Shown here piece by piece: positions 9,475 through 16,098 of a stretch of DNA of 21,096 nt. This DNA is from a virus, in the IMG/VR virus record IMGVR_UViG_3300012008_000032, positions 1 to 21,096 of that record; one strand, 5' to 3'. The stretch's first letter is position 1. Each line of letters starts with the position of its first letter. The translations under genes and the position numbers were made by a program. The notes beneath the pieces are model-generated. The model was not told the origin of the DNA. It was given only the letters and a program-made list of their open reading frames with translations, and searched no databases.

Positions 9475-9849
9475 ATACGCAAGTTGTTTTTAAGATGCTA
9501 ACCTCTGTTCATCAACTCATCGAAACTCGGTGGGTGGGTGCGCGGGGCAGTCGCTGTTGGTTTTGGTGTCTTGATTTCAAAATGGCCGGGACTCGGCAAC
9601 TACATTGATCCGGCTACACAAGCGGCTCTTGGCGGCATCGCTGCCACTATCGTTATTGGTATTTGGTCGCAGTTGACCAAGACCGACGCCGCTAAAATCT
9701 CTGCAGTGACTGATCTACCTGCTGTAAAGAACGTTGTTGTCCTGCCATCAGCTACAGATGGTGTTGCGGCGGCTGTTACTGATCCGGCACAGCCGAAGGT
9801 TATCTCGTCACTTAAACTTCCCTCTGCAACCACGAAAGGTGATAAATGA
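9471..9849 (+). CDS. Putative holin (Pam3-gp28-like), frame broken by one extra base
   Basis: From ATG 9471 the frame gives MNTQVVFKMLTSVHQLIE and then drifts into an implausible Arg/Trp/Cys-rich sequence ending near 9606. The +1 frame, open from 9502, gives LGGWVRGAVAVGFGVLIS, NYIDPATQAALGG and IAATIVIGIWSQL and runs to 9849. Skipping one base between about 9502 and 9537 yields 125 residues. Two hydrophobic segments (GAVAVGFGVLI and ALGGIAATIVIGIW) and a polar tail with DLPAVKNVVV resemble Pam3-gp28-type putative holins of alphaproteobacterial phages. Its position directly after the endolysin supports a membrane pore or lysis-timing role. If the shift is not made, only the GTG 9538 product (103 residues) would contain the membrane segments. 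Stop and next start overlap (ATGA). Confidence 0.65.
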
Positions 9850-10232
9850 AAAAGTTTCTATCAATCTGTTTGTTGACGGTGGGCCTCGCGGCCTGCGCTC
9901 AACTCAATAACGCCTACAATGCCGCCACCGGCTCTAGTCTTTCCCCAACGACAGTTATCGTTGCGGCGAATGCCTTCGACGGTGTTGAAGCAACCGCGAC
10001 GAATTATCTGCGGTTGACGAAGTGCAACGGAAACAACAGGCCAATCTGTCGTGACCCCGCTGCAACGCGACGGATCATTCCTGCGGTTCGCTCTGGCCGC
10101 GCCGCGAGAAACTCTCTCGAGGCCTTTCTGCGAGCTAACCCCGGCGCGCTCGGTCCGAGTGGATTGTATAATGCGCTGGTCACCGCGACCTCGACACTGA
10201 AACAAATCTTCCTTCAGTACAACATTCAGTAG
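9846..10232 (+). CDS. Small lipoprotein of the lysis cassette
   Basis: 128 residues with a clear lipoprotein signal peptide: MKKF, a hydrophobic core, then the lipobox L14-A-A-C17, so the mature protein would be lipid-modified at Cys17. The remainder has two more cysteines (KCNGNNRPIC) and an Ala-rich helical C-terminus. The start overlaps the holin stop (ATGA) and follows AAAGGTG. An outer-membrane lipoprotein beside endolysin and holin could be an o-spanin, but I see neither the usual Pro-rich linker nor an embedded or adjacent inner-membrane partner with an N-terminal anchor. The spanin role is therefore only a possibility. Confidence 0.7.
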   Translation: MKKFLSICLLTVGLAACAQLNNAYNAATGSSLSPTTVIVAANAFDGVEATATNYLRLTKCNGNNRPICRDPAATRRIIPAVRSGRAARNSLEAFLRANPGALGPSGLYNALVTATSTLKQIFLQYNIQ

Positions 10233-10241
10233 GAACAACCC

Positions 10242-10520
10242 ATGCTCGCAACACTTCTGACCCTTTTGACTACTATCGCCGGCGCCACCAGTGAGGCATC
10301 GACGATTACCTCAATCATCAATACACTGATCTCACTGATCCCGGTACTGGTCAAAGAGTATAAGGCCCTTGTCGGCCCAGTGAAAAATATCATCGCGGCG
10401 CTGTCAACAAACGCCGCGACCACCACGGAACAGCTTGCGACATTGCAAGAACTGGACGCGCAGGTTGATGCTGATTTCGAGGCTGCTGCGGCAGCGGCAC
10501 AGAAAGAGGATGAAGCGTGA
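10242..10520 (+). CDS. Small helical late protein of unknown function
   Basis: 92 residues preceded by AGGAA at a 6-base spacing. The first ~45 residues are rich in Leu, Ile and Thr (TLLTLLTTIAG, IINTLISLIPVL) and may associate with the membrane. The C-terminus is an acidic Ala-rich helix. I recognise it as a type of small protein common beside lysis genes of alphaproteobacterial phages, but it has no assigned function. It sits 9 bases after the lipoprotein gene and overlaps the next start (TGATG), so it belongs to the same late transcript. An accessory holin or a structural role cannot be told apart from the sequence. Confidence 0.6.
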   Translation: MLATLLTLLTTIAGATSEASTITSIINTLISLIPVLVKEYKALVGPVKNIIAALSTNAATTTEQLATLQELDAQVDADFEAAAAAAQKEDEA

Positions 10521-10685
10521 TGAGTATAGGTTTAATTTTACTGATCGTCCTCATGATCGTGTTGCTTGGTGGTTTCAGTGGTTGGGGCGGTGGCCCTTTC
10601 TACGGGCACCGGCTACTATGGAGGCGGAGGACTTGGATTGATCCTCGTGATCGTTCTTGTTCTCGTGCTTCTTGGGAGATTTTAA
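10520..10685 (+). CDS. DUF3309-like small membrane protein, frame broken by one extra base
   Basis: The start ATG overlaps the preceding stop (TGATG). The frame begins MSIGLILLIVLMIVLLGG then FSGWGGGPFYG, which is typical of DUF3309. It then turns into Arg/Trp-rich nonsense that runs to 10711. The +1 frame continues exactly as the family does, with GTGYYGGGGLGLI, a second hydrophobic run ending LVLLGRF, and a stop at 10683-10685. Deleting one G from the GGG at 10604-10606 gives 54 residues, the normal length. The product would be a tiny protein with two hydrophobic segments around a Gly-rich turn. Its function is unknown. It is too short in the corrected frame to be found as a long open frame. 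Confidence 0.65.
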
Positions 10686-10781
10686 CAGCAACGAAATCTC
10701 GCATCTATTAAAATCTTCGGCACGATCGAGGTTGGTTGTGTCGGAGACTCATCATCGGTAACAATGTAAAGGGTAAAAGTA

Positions 10782-11312
10782 ATGGAGAATAACGACAGCA
10801 AAAAGGCGCTACTGTCAATTCCTGATCCGACGATTCTTACGACGAAATCACTGGAACGTGAAGTACAACATCTTAAGGAGTTGGTGGAAACTCGTTTTAA
10901 TGGTGGTGACAAAGCGATTAAACTTCTACAAGACACTGCCGATAAAATACCGCAGCATATTATAGACGAAGTTGAAACATTGCGAGCACTCCATAATGAA
11001 CGGTTCCAAAGTATCGCTACAAAATTCGCTGATAGCAAAGTAGCTGTGGATGCCGCGTTGCAAGCTGCTGAGAAAGCAGGGAATAAGACTGAGGACAGCT
11101 TCACCAAACAGATAGATCAAATTGGAGAGCAAATTCGTGCTGGCGCAAAATCTTCTGATGATAAAATTGACGACTTAAAAACTCGTTTAACCACTATTGA
11201 GGGGCGTTCTTCTGGCCATGGAGAAACCTGGGGTTATATCGTCGGTGCTGTAGGCATGATAATTGGGCTATCGTCAGTGATAATGTTAGTAATAAGAGGG
11301 GCTGGGAACTAG
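10782..11312 (+). CDS. Coiled-coil protein with C-terminal membrane anchor, unknown function
   Basis: 176 residues starting at ATG 10782 after a weak AAAGGG. The N-terminal motif DPTILTTKSLEREVQHLKE and the later SKVAVDAALQAA and TKQIDQIG are features I recognise from a protein family common in phages and prophages of Rhizobiales, with no assigned function. Residues about 20-145 are strongly heptad-like coiled coil. Residues about 152-171 (YIVGAVGMIIGLSSVIMLVI) form one membrane segment near the C-terminus, giving a tail-anchored topology. It is the last gene of the + strand unit. Its stop TAG shares CTAG with the stop of the convergent gene on the other strand. The 96 bases before it hold no gene. 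Confidence 0.7.
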   Translation: MENNDSKKALLSIPDPTILTTKSLEREVQHLKELVETRFNGGDKAIKLLQDTADKIPQHIIDEVETLRALHNERFQSIATKFADSKVAVDAALQAAEKAGNKTEDSFTKQIDQIGEQIRAGAKSSDDKIDDLKTRLTTIEGRSSGHGETWGYIVGAVGMIIGLSSVIMLVIRGAGN

Positions 11313-12529
11313 GCTTTCGGCGCAGGAACGTAGCCGTTAACCCCGCCGGTGCAGTCGAGTTTAATTATCCCAGAGCGCACCATGATTTCAATGACCTTCA
11401 TTATATTATGCGACGGCACTTTCGAGCGAAGGAAATTTACAACTCGGTGCTCGCTGACAGGTTTCTTTTCCTTTGAATAAAAACGGAAGATAAAATCCCA
11501 GGTATCGTCAATCGCTGCCGAGTCACCAGCAACTCCCATTGTATGGAAGATGTCCACGACACGTTCTTCGGCGTTGAGAAGCCAGCCGAGGGCCGTTTGG
11601 TAGTCCTCAACACTGATAATAAGGTCTGATGATCTTGAAATTGATGCGACCATGCAGAGCTTAATAACGTGCGCGAGACGGCGCGAGTTATAATGCGTGA
11701 GCTTGTTGTGGTCGGGGACTGGTGGTAGGCCCGCGCGGTTCCATGCGGAGATCGCTTCAGCCGCCTCCTTCTCCCAAGACATCTTTCCGTAAAGGGAAGC
11801 TATCTGTTTAAGGTCGCGGAGCAATTCGAGGTAGAGCGCCTCGATGGATTTATATTCAGTTTCCTCGCTAAAGATTTCTGAGAAAATAGTTTCGCCACTG
11901 TATATGAATAGAGTGCGGGAGGTGAATCCTTGATCCCACGCGCCCTCCGGTAGGAATGAGTTAAGGTATGAGGGGGTGGTCCCGCCGAGGATCGAAAGGT
12001 GTGGGTTCTCAATTTTAAGATGGTTGACCTTGCCGGTGCGGCGGCGCTCTTCGTAGTGCTCGCCGTCGTAGAACTTGGTAAGACTGTTCATAAACAGCGG
12101 GTCGTATATCGGTAGAAATACTCCGAGTTCGGATGCGACCGCTGTGAGATAATGGAATTGTATAAACGAGGGAACCTCGTTCGGACGGATAATCTTACGG
12201 TCAGCAAGCACCAAAGAGTCCACCAAGGAAGCTGCACTAACTGAGGACGGCGTGATTTTAAGATCAGGAACTGCGCGCAGAAGACGTTCTGCTTGAGATA
12301 GTACTGCGGACTTTCCAACTCCAGGGGGTCCCACCAATATCGTATAGAGGTTCGGGTAGAGGTTTGAACCCTTTGTATGCACCCACAGCCGTCTTTCCAT
12401 TGCGCCACTGAGAATACCAATGGCCGCCCACTGACGGAATATCTTTGGCGAAGCAGTGGTCTCAGTAAGTTCGACAAAGGATGCTATCCAGTTTGGAAGC
12501 TTGCGTTGAAGAAGTCCGCTTGCGGTCAT
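11309..12529 (-). CDS. DUF3987-like ATPase, putative replicative helicase
   Basis: 406 residues from ATG 12529, chosen over the ATG at 12556 because AAGGG lies 5 bases upstream and the product then begins like relatives (LPNWIASFVE). A Walker A motif GPPGVGKS follows about 50 residues later. Downstream, VASELGVF may supply the acidic Walker B-like residue, and LSILGGTTPSYL fits a sensor region, as in DUF3987-type phage primase/helicase ATPases. The C-terminal ~90 residues look like a small winged-helix domain. I infer that it works with the polymerase next door as the replicative helicase or helicase loader. It overlaps the end of the polymerase gene by 68 bases, is the last gene of the - strand unit, and ends in the CTAG shared with the convergent gene. 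Confidence 0.7.
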   Translation of the reverse strand: MTASGLLQRKLPNWIASFVELTETTASPKIFRQWAAIGILSGAMERRLWVHTKGSNLYPNLYTILVGPPGVGKSAVLSQAERLLRAVPDLKITPSSVSAASLVDSLVLADRKIIRPNEVPSFIQFHYLTAVASELGVFLPIYDPLFMNSLTKFYDGEHYEERRRTGKVNHLKIENPHLSILGGTTPSYLNSFLPEGAWDQGFTSRTLFIYSGETIFSEIFSEETEYKSIEALYLELLRDLKQIASLYGKMSWEKEAAEAISAWNRAGLPPVPDHNKLTHYNSRRLAHVIKLCMVASISRSSDLIISVEDYQTALGWLLNAEERVVDIFHTMGVAGDSAAIDDTWDFIFRFYSKEKKPVSEHRVVNFLRSKVPSHNIMKVIEIMVRSGIIKLDCTGGVNGYVPAPKA

Positions 12530-13988
12530 CGTGGCCCTTATATTTCCGCAACCCATCCGGGTTGTCTTTGTCTTGCTTCGCCCAGTTCCAGCCGGTTTGC
12601 GCTTCTGATGGAATTATAAGGGTGCGGGCGTTGTTGAGTTGTATGGGGACTTTGATTGCTTCAAGGAGTTGGGGGAGGATTTTATCTTCTTCGTTTTCAG
12701 GATATTGAACTAAGATCGCATCATGTATTTGTAGAAGGAGCTGGCATATATTAAGGCGCCAAACGCGGAGCATTCCCTGATTTAGAATGTCCCCCACAGC
12801 GCCTTGAGGGCCGTAAGCAATGGCCTCGCGAATGGTAGTGTCATCATTACGGCGGCCGAAAAACCAGCGACGACGGCCAGTAATAGTAACCAAATTCCCC
12901 GTCTGAATAAGTTCGCTCGCGACCGCTGCGTGCCAGCGCTGGTGAGCGGGGAAGGCGGTGAAGTATTTGGTTTGGAACTCGCCGATAAGTCCTGCGGCAA
13001 GTTTGGTGTGCTTGGACATTGTGAAGGGCTTGCCGTTATAATTAGTTCCATGCCCAAGGACCTTCGCCATATGTCGATAGCTATGCTGTCGGTAGAAGGG
13101 TTGTTCAGCAACTTCTCGATCGAGTTTAATATCTTTGGATACAGACCAACTAAGATTTTCCCACGCGAGTCGACAAACAGACGTATGTAAATCCCCGGAC
13201 TCGCAGGCATCGAGGTATCGTCCGTCTCCGAACAAGTTCCACTCAATTGCTCCGACGAGTCGGGACTCGGCTTGTTCGAGATCGATGTAGGCGAACTTGA
13301 AACCGGGGTCGGCCATGAACGGACGGCGAAGTCTTTCTTCAATGTTTTGGAGATTCGTTCCAGTTCCAAAATCACTGAGTGAACTACTAAATCGGCCTGT
13401 CGTTGTACCTGCAATATTATAGGAGGTTCGCATTCTTCCATCCGAGTCAATTGAAGTTTTAAGGACTCCAATCTTTTTGCTAATATCCCGAAGCGCAAGG
13501 ATGTGGCTGATAATGGGCTGTGCATTGAAATACGTATCCAGTTTTTCGAGTGCGTTTCTATCTGCGGTGATGGTGAAAACGCCCTTGGCGTTCCGCTTCT
13601 TTTGCGGAGGCAGTTGTAGCACCTCATACAGTAGCTTCTTTAACTGGGCGGGACTATTCCAGTTGATGGGGAAGCCAATTCCCTCGACAAGGATGCGATT
13701 AAGTTGTCCCTCGATGGTTCGCAAGTCAGCGGAATAGGCTGCGATAGTTTTATCGCGCCATTCTTTATCGACCCTGACACCACGCATCCGCATCTCAAGC
13801 ACAGGTGCCTGTAGAGACTTGCTGAACTCGTAGGTTGCCCTGGTAATATTATCCAGTTGTGGCTTGATGACATCGAGAATCTCCGACGTGAGGCAGCAAT
13901 CGAGTCCGTTGTAAACCCAGTAACGGTGCATCTCGCCCATGAGGGCAATCTCGGTGGGGGTGAGGAGGTGGGTTTTGATGGCCTTCAC
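12462..13988 (-). CDS. Family A DNA polymerase, polymerase-domain half of a split enzyme
   Basis: 508 residues from a GTG start that overlaps the upstream stop (GTGA), with GAGCGAGG as ribosome site. Near the N-terminus Y26-N-G-L-D30 is the exo III motif (YxxxD) of a 3'-5' exonuclease whose exo I and II motifs lie in the separate gene at 14801-15829. The polymerase domain is complete: TGRFSSSLSDFGTGTNLQN, motif A D236-LEQAESR, motif B around RHMAKVLGHGTNYNG, and motif C H422-D-A. Motif C usually reads HDE and motif A usually DYSQIELR, so this is a divergent phage-type PolA. It should synthesise phage DNA and needs the other half for proofreading. Residues 1-22 before the exo III motif look like a new N-terminal cap. 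Confidence 0.88.
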   Translation of the reverse strand: MKAIKTHLLTPTEIALMGEMHRYWVYNGLDCCLTSEILDVIKPQLDNITRATYEFSKSLQAPVLEMRMRGVRVDKEWRDKTIAAYSADLRTIEGQLNRILVEGIGFPINWNSPAQLKKLLYEVLQLPPQKKRNAKGVFTITADRNALEKLDTYFNAQPIISHILALRDISKKIGVLKTSIDSDGRMRTSYNIAGTTTGRFSSSLSDFGTGTNLQNIEERLRRPFMADPGFKFAYIDLEQAESRLVGAIEWNLFGDGRYLDACESGDLHTSVCRLAWENLSWSVSKDIKLDREVAEQPFYRQHSYRHMAKVLGHGTNYNGKPFTMSKHTKLAAGLIGEFQTKYFTAFPAHQRWHAAVASELIQTGNLVTITGRRRWFFGRRNDDTTIREAIAYGPQGAVGDILNQGMLRVWRLNICQLLLQIHDAILVQYPENEEDKILPQLLEAIKVPIQLNNARTLIIPSEAQTGWNWAKQDKDNPDGLRKYKGHDDRKRTSSTQASKLDSILCRTY

Positions 13989-14320
13989 AGAATTTCCTCG
14001 CTCTTATTTTCGTCAATCCATCTGAGGTGGATCGGCTTATTCAGCCGCGCCGCCTTCACAATCCCGATAACCATGCCGCGAGTAATACCAAGGTCGCAAT
14101 ATACTGCAACGTGATCTGCAACCTCAAGCCACCCATCAGCAGCGGCAATACCCCGTCGGCGCTGGTCTGGGACTTTGTCATCCAACATACCTTTCTGTGT
14201 ATACAACAAGTGGCTTGCATAAGGTGATTCATCTCTCGCTAAAGAGTCAAGTACGCATCGCCTGCTGTATAACACGTTCTTCCAACCGCCAGCAAATGGA
14301 GACTCAACAATAACCCTCAT
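13985..14320 (-). CDS. DUF7768/nucleoside deoxyribosyltransferase-like protein
   Basis: 111 residues beginning MRVIVESPFAGG. The pattern (VESPFAG, RRCVLDSL, SPYASHLLYTQKGMLDD, EVADHVAVYCDLGITRGM) is that of small phage Rossmann-like proteins annotated DUF7768 or DUF4406-like and related to nucleoside 2-deoxyribosyltransferases. A nucleotide-related role is inference. It lies between the two polymerase halves, after the HNH gene (ATGA overlap) and before the polymerase start (GTGA overlap). It may have been carried in with the HNH gene, or it may be an original neighbour displaced into the split. Confidence 0.7.
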   Translation of the reverse strand: MRVIVESPFAGGWKNVLYSRRCVLDSLARDESPYASHLLYTQKGMLDDKVPDQRRRGIAAADGWLEVADHVAVYCDLGITRGMVIGIVKAARLNKPIHLRWIDENKSEEIL

Positions 14321-14799
14321 TTTAATTCGCCACGCTCTTGTGCTCTCATTCGTCTATGAAGAAGAGCGTGATATCGCTGGTCAGGACACACCACAAGATT
14401 AAAATATGAATAATTATCCGCTCTATTTTTATTCATATGATGAACTTGAGCGCCAGGAGGTAACCTTCTTCCCAAGGCCTTTTCAGCTAAGTAGATATGC
14501 TCATGAACAGGAACATCATCGACTTGAATATTGACATAGCCAGAACTGTTGTTTTGTGGGCGGATTAACTCAGTATGCCCGTTTCTAAACTTTCGAGCAT
14601 AGTGTTTATTGCACAGTCCTTTTGCTACTATGGCAGAAGCGCAATTCTCAATTGTGCAGACAAGCGAAACACCACTTACATTATTTTTATAAACTGTATT
14701 GCCCGTTCTATTCCAAAGAACGTAGTGCTTATTGCACATTCCACGCGCTGAGTTGGCTATACACGTACAGTCTTCAACAACGCATTCTGGTTTGAGCAT
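14317..14799 (-). CDS. HNH endonuclease (homing-type) between polymerase halves
   Basis: 160 residues. The C-terminal half has a full HNH signature: VHEH near 98-101, GRRLPPGAQVHH (H120, H121), then D128-N129, N134 and H144/H148, as in free-standing HNH homing nucleases of phages. The N-terminal half holds two copies of a C-x4-C...C-x2-H pattern (from C6 and from C48), each ending MCNKHY or LCNKHY. These are probably zinc ribbons for DNA contact. The gene begins 1 base after the stop of the exonuclease half and overlaps the next gene (ATGA). Such nucleases cut relatives that lack them and so spread. Its position in an apparently divided polymerase gene fits invasion of that gene. All catalytic residues seem present. 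Confidence 0.85.
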   Translation of the reverse strand: MLKPECVVEDCTCIANSARGMCNKHYVLWNRTGNTVYKNNVSGVSLVCTIENCASAIVAKGLCNKHYARKFRNGHTELIRPQNNSSGYVNIQVDDVPVHEHIYLAEKALGRRLPPGAQVHHMNKNRADNYSYFNLVVCPDQRYHALLHRRMRAQERGELK

Positions 14800-14800
14800 C

Positions 14801-15829
14801 TTAAGCGTCCCGTTTAATTGTTGCGGTTCTGCGGTTAAGAAGTTTCCACGAGGACTCGTTTGTGTATACAGAGCCTAAGAACCCAAGTCCTTTTAATGAT
14901 TCCGGTTGAAGGGCATGATGGCACAGCATTGTGTCGTCAGAGTAATTTGTTACGGTTATTCCGTATTTGACCCACAGGAAATTGATGTCGTATAAAGTAT
15001 TTTGTCCAAACTTGGGTTGGGGTAAGCTGAGAACGCGACGGACAAACCCCCATGCCAATATCTCAGCGTCTGTTGTAGGCCAATAACTTCCCACGTTACC
15101 GGGAGTAGTAACCCGAGAGTCTGTAAATGGGACAACAAGGGCTGTTCGGTGGTCGGGGGCAAAGCCGATGCAAGTAATTTGGTCTCCGCGCGTCTCAATA
15201 TCGAAAGAAATAGCTCGTGCGTTGAGGAGGTATTCGGCAAAGTACCACTCCATTTCTTCGAGGGACGGTTCAATGTAAACTATCCTTTCGGGGCGGCGGA
15301 TTTCAGGGAACTCGGCTTCGCGTTTGGCTTTTGCCAAGTCTAGTACCGTTACCGGGCGGAGGGACCAGTCGCGCTGAACATCAACTGGATGGTAGGTTGG
15401 GAGAATTTTCTTGCCCTGGGCGAATTTCCCATTGGCCTCGATAACGGTTCCGCGCGTGGCCTTGACTGAATAGGAACCGGTGAAGTACCATGAGGCGGCG
15501 GCGCCGAGGGGGACGATTATGTTGGGGTTGAGTTCCTTCAACTCAGTTTGAAGGCGCATAAGTTCAGGAAGGAACTCGGAGCGAATATAGCGTCCGGCCT
15601 TTAAGGAGTTAAGTGATGTAATCACTTGATCGGTTTTGGCGCCACAGAAGTGTTCGATGTCGTATGCCTTAATGTTGAAGACGTTTGTCATGAAACAGTC
15701 CGCGCGATGGATACTGGCCTCGTCGAACATTTTATTGAGGTTCCACCCAGCGGCCCCTGTGAAAGGGGCGCGCTGAGCGGCGTCCTCTGCGGACCAAAAG
15801 TCGCCGACGATGGCGATTTTCTGGCTCAT
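14801..15829 (-). CDS. Uracil-DNA glycosylase-like plus 3'-5' exonuclease half of a split family A DNA polymerase
   Basis: 342 residues. Residues 1-165 resemble the UDG-like domain found at the N-terminus of SPO1-type phage polymerases: G9-D-F-W-x2-E15, PFTGAAG (22-28), TNVFN (48-52), VPLGAAA and H147-P148. Residues about 200-330 are a DnaQ-like exonuclease: exo I F-D210-I-E212 and exo II Q-N277-x3-D281. The polypeptide ends at ...TIKRDA, just where intact relatives continue into the exo III motif and polymerase domain. Those parts are in the separate gene at 12462-13988. The start follows the DUF3310 gene by 5 bases without a strong ribosome site. The glycosylase part could remove uracil or simply bind DNA; activity cannot be judged. 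Confidence 0.82.
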   Translation of the reverse strand: MSQKIAIVGDFWSAEDAAQRAPFTGAAGWNLNKMFDEASIHRADCFMTNVFNIKAYDIEHFCGAKTDQVITSLNSLKAGRYIRSEFLPELMRLQTELKELNPNIIVPLGAAASWYFTGSYSVKATRGTVIEANGKFAQGKKILPTYHPVDVQRDWSLRPVTVLDLAKAKREAEFPEIRRPERIVYIEPSLEEMEWYFAEYLLNARAISFDIETRGDQITCIGFAPDHRTALVVPFTDSRVTTPGNVGSYWPTTDAEILAWGFVRRVLSLPQPKFGQNTLYDINFLWVKYGITVTNYSDDTMLCHHALQPESLKGLGFLGSVYTNESSWKLLNRRTATIKRDA

Positions 15830-15834
15830 TACTG

Positions 15835-16098
15835 TTAATCGCCTTTTCCGGGGTGTCCGACCAGCCGGTCAAGATACCACTGTGCCTTCTCGAGGTCCTC
15901 CTGCTTATTCGCCTTATGGACGGCGCGGGACAGGTAGCGGATCGCGTTACCGACGACGTAGGCCTCGGAGGCCGGGTAGAACTGCGTGATGTCCTCGATG
16001 ACGAGGATGGTCTCGATGGAGCCCTTTTTGTAGTGTGGGGGGTGGTTGACAACATCAGTTGCTCGCTTTGTATATTTCCGCTTCTTACGCTTCGCCAT
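15835..16098 (-). CDS. DUF3310 protein (T7 gp1.7-related)
   Basis: 87 residues: a very basic N-terminus (MAKRKKRKYTKR), then the complete DUF3310 pattern VNHPPHYKKGSIETI, YVVGNAIRYLSR and EDLEKAQWYLDRL. The family includes phage T7 gp1.7, a nucleotide kinase, and many small phage proteins of unproven activity, so a nucleotide-metabolism role is plausible but inferred. The ribosome site AAGGAG is 7 bases from the ATG. The start lies inside the end of the methyltransferase gene (14-base overlap), so the two are probably translated together. Confidence 0.85.
   Translation of the reverse strand: MAKRKKRKYTKRATDVVNHPPHYKKGSIETILVIEDITQFYPASEAYVVGNAIRYLSRAVHKANKQEDLEKAQWYLDRLVGHPGKGD

Noticed and set aside
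9471-9606. Independent 45-residue protein from ATG 9471
   Set aside because: After about residue 18 it becomes Arg/Trp/Cys-rich and overlaps the holin membrane segment in the +1 frame. It is better explained as the true holin start followed by a frame break.
10686-10781. Possible promoter in the gap before the coiled-coil gene
   Set aside because: TTGTGT and TAACAA at 17-base spacing match the consensus only weakly. The gene may simply be read from the upstream late transcript.
12782-13627. 281-codon second frame on the same strand inside the polymerase gene
   Set aside because: Ser/Pro-rich composition without motifs, and fully covered by the polymerase frame with motifs A, B and C.
13989-14800. 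Group I intron or intein between the polymerase halves
   Set aside because: The interval is completely filled by two genes with coupled starts, leaving no room for intron RNA structure. Neither half shows intein splice-junction residues.
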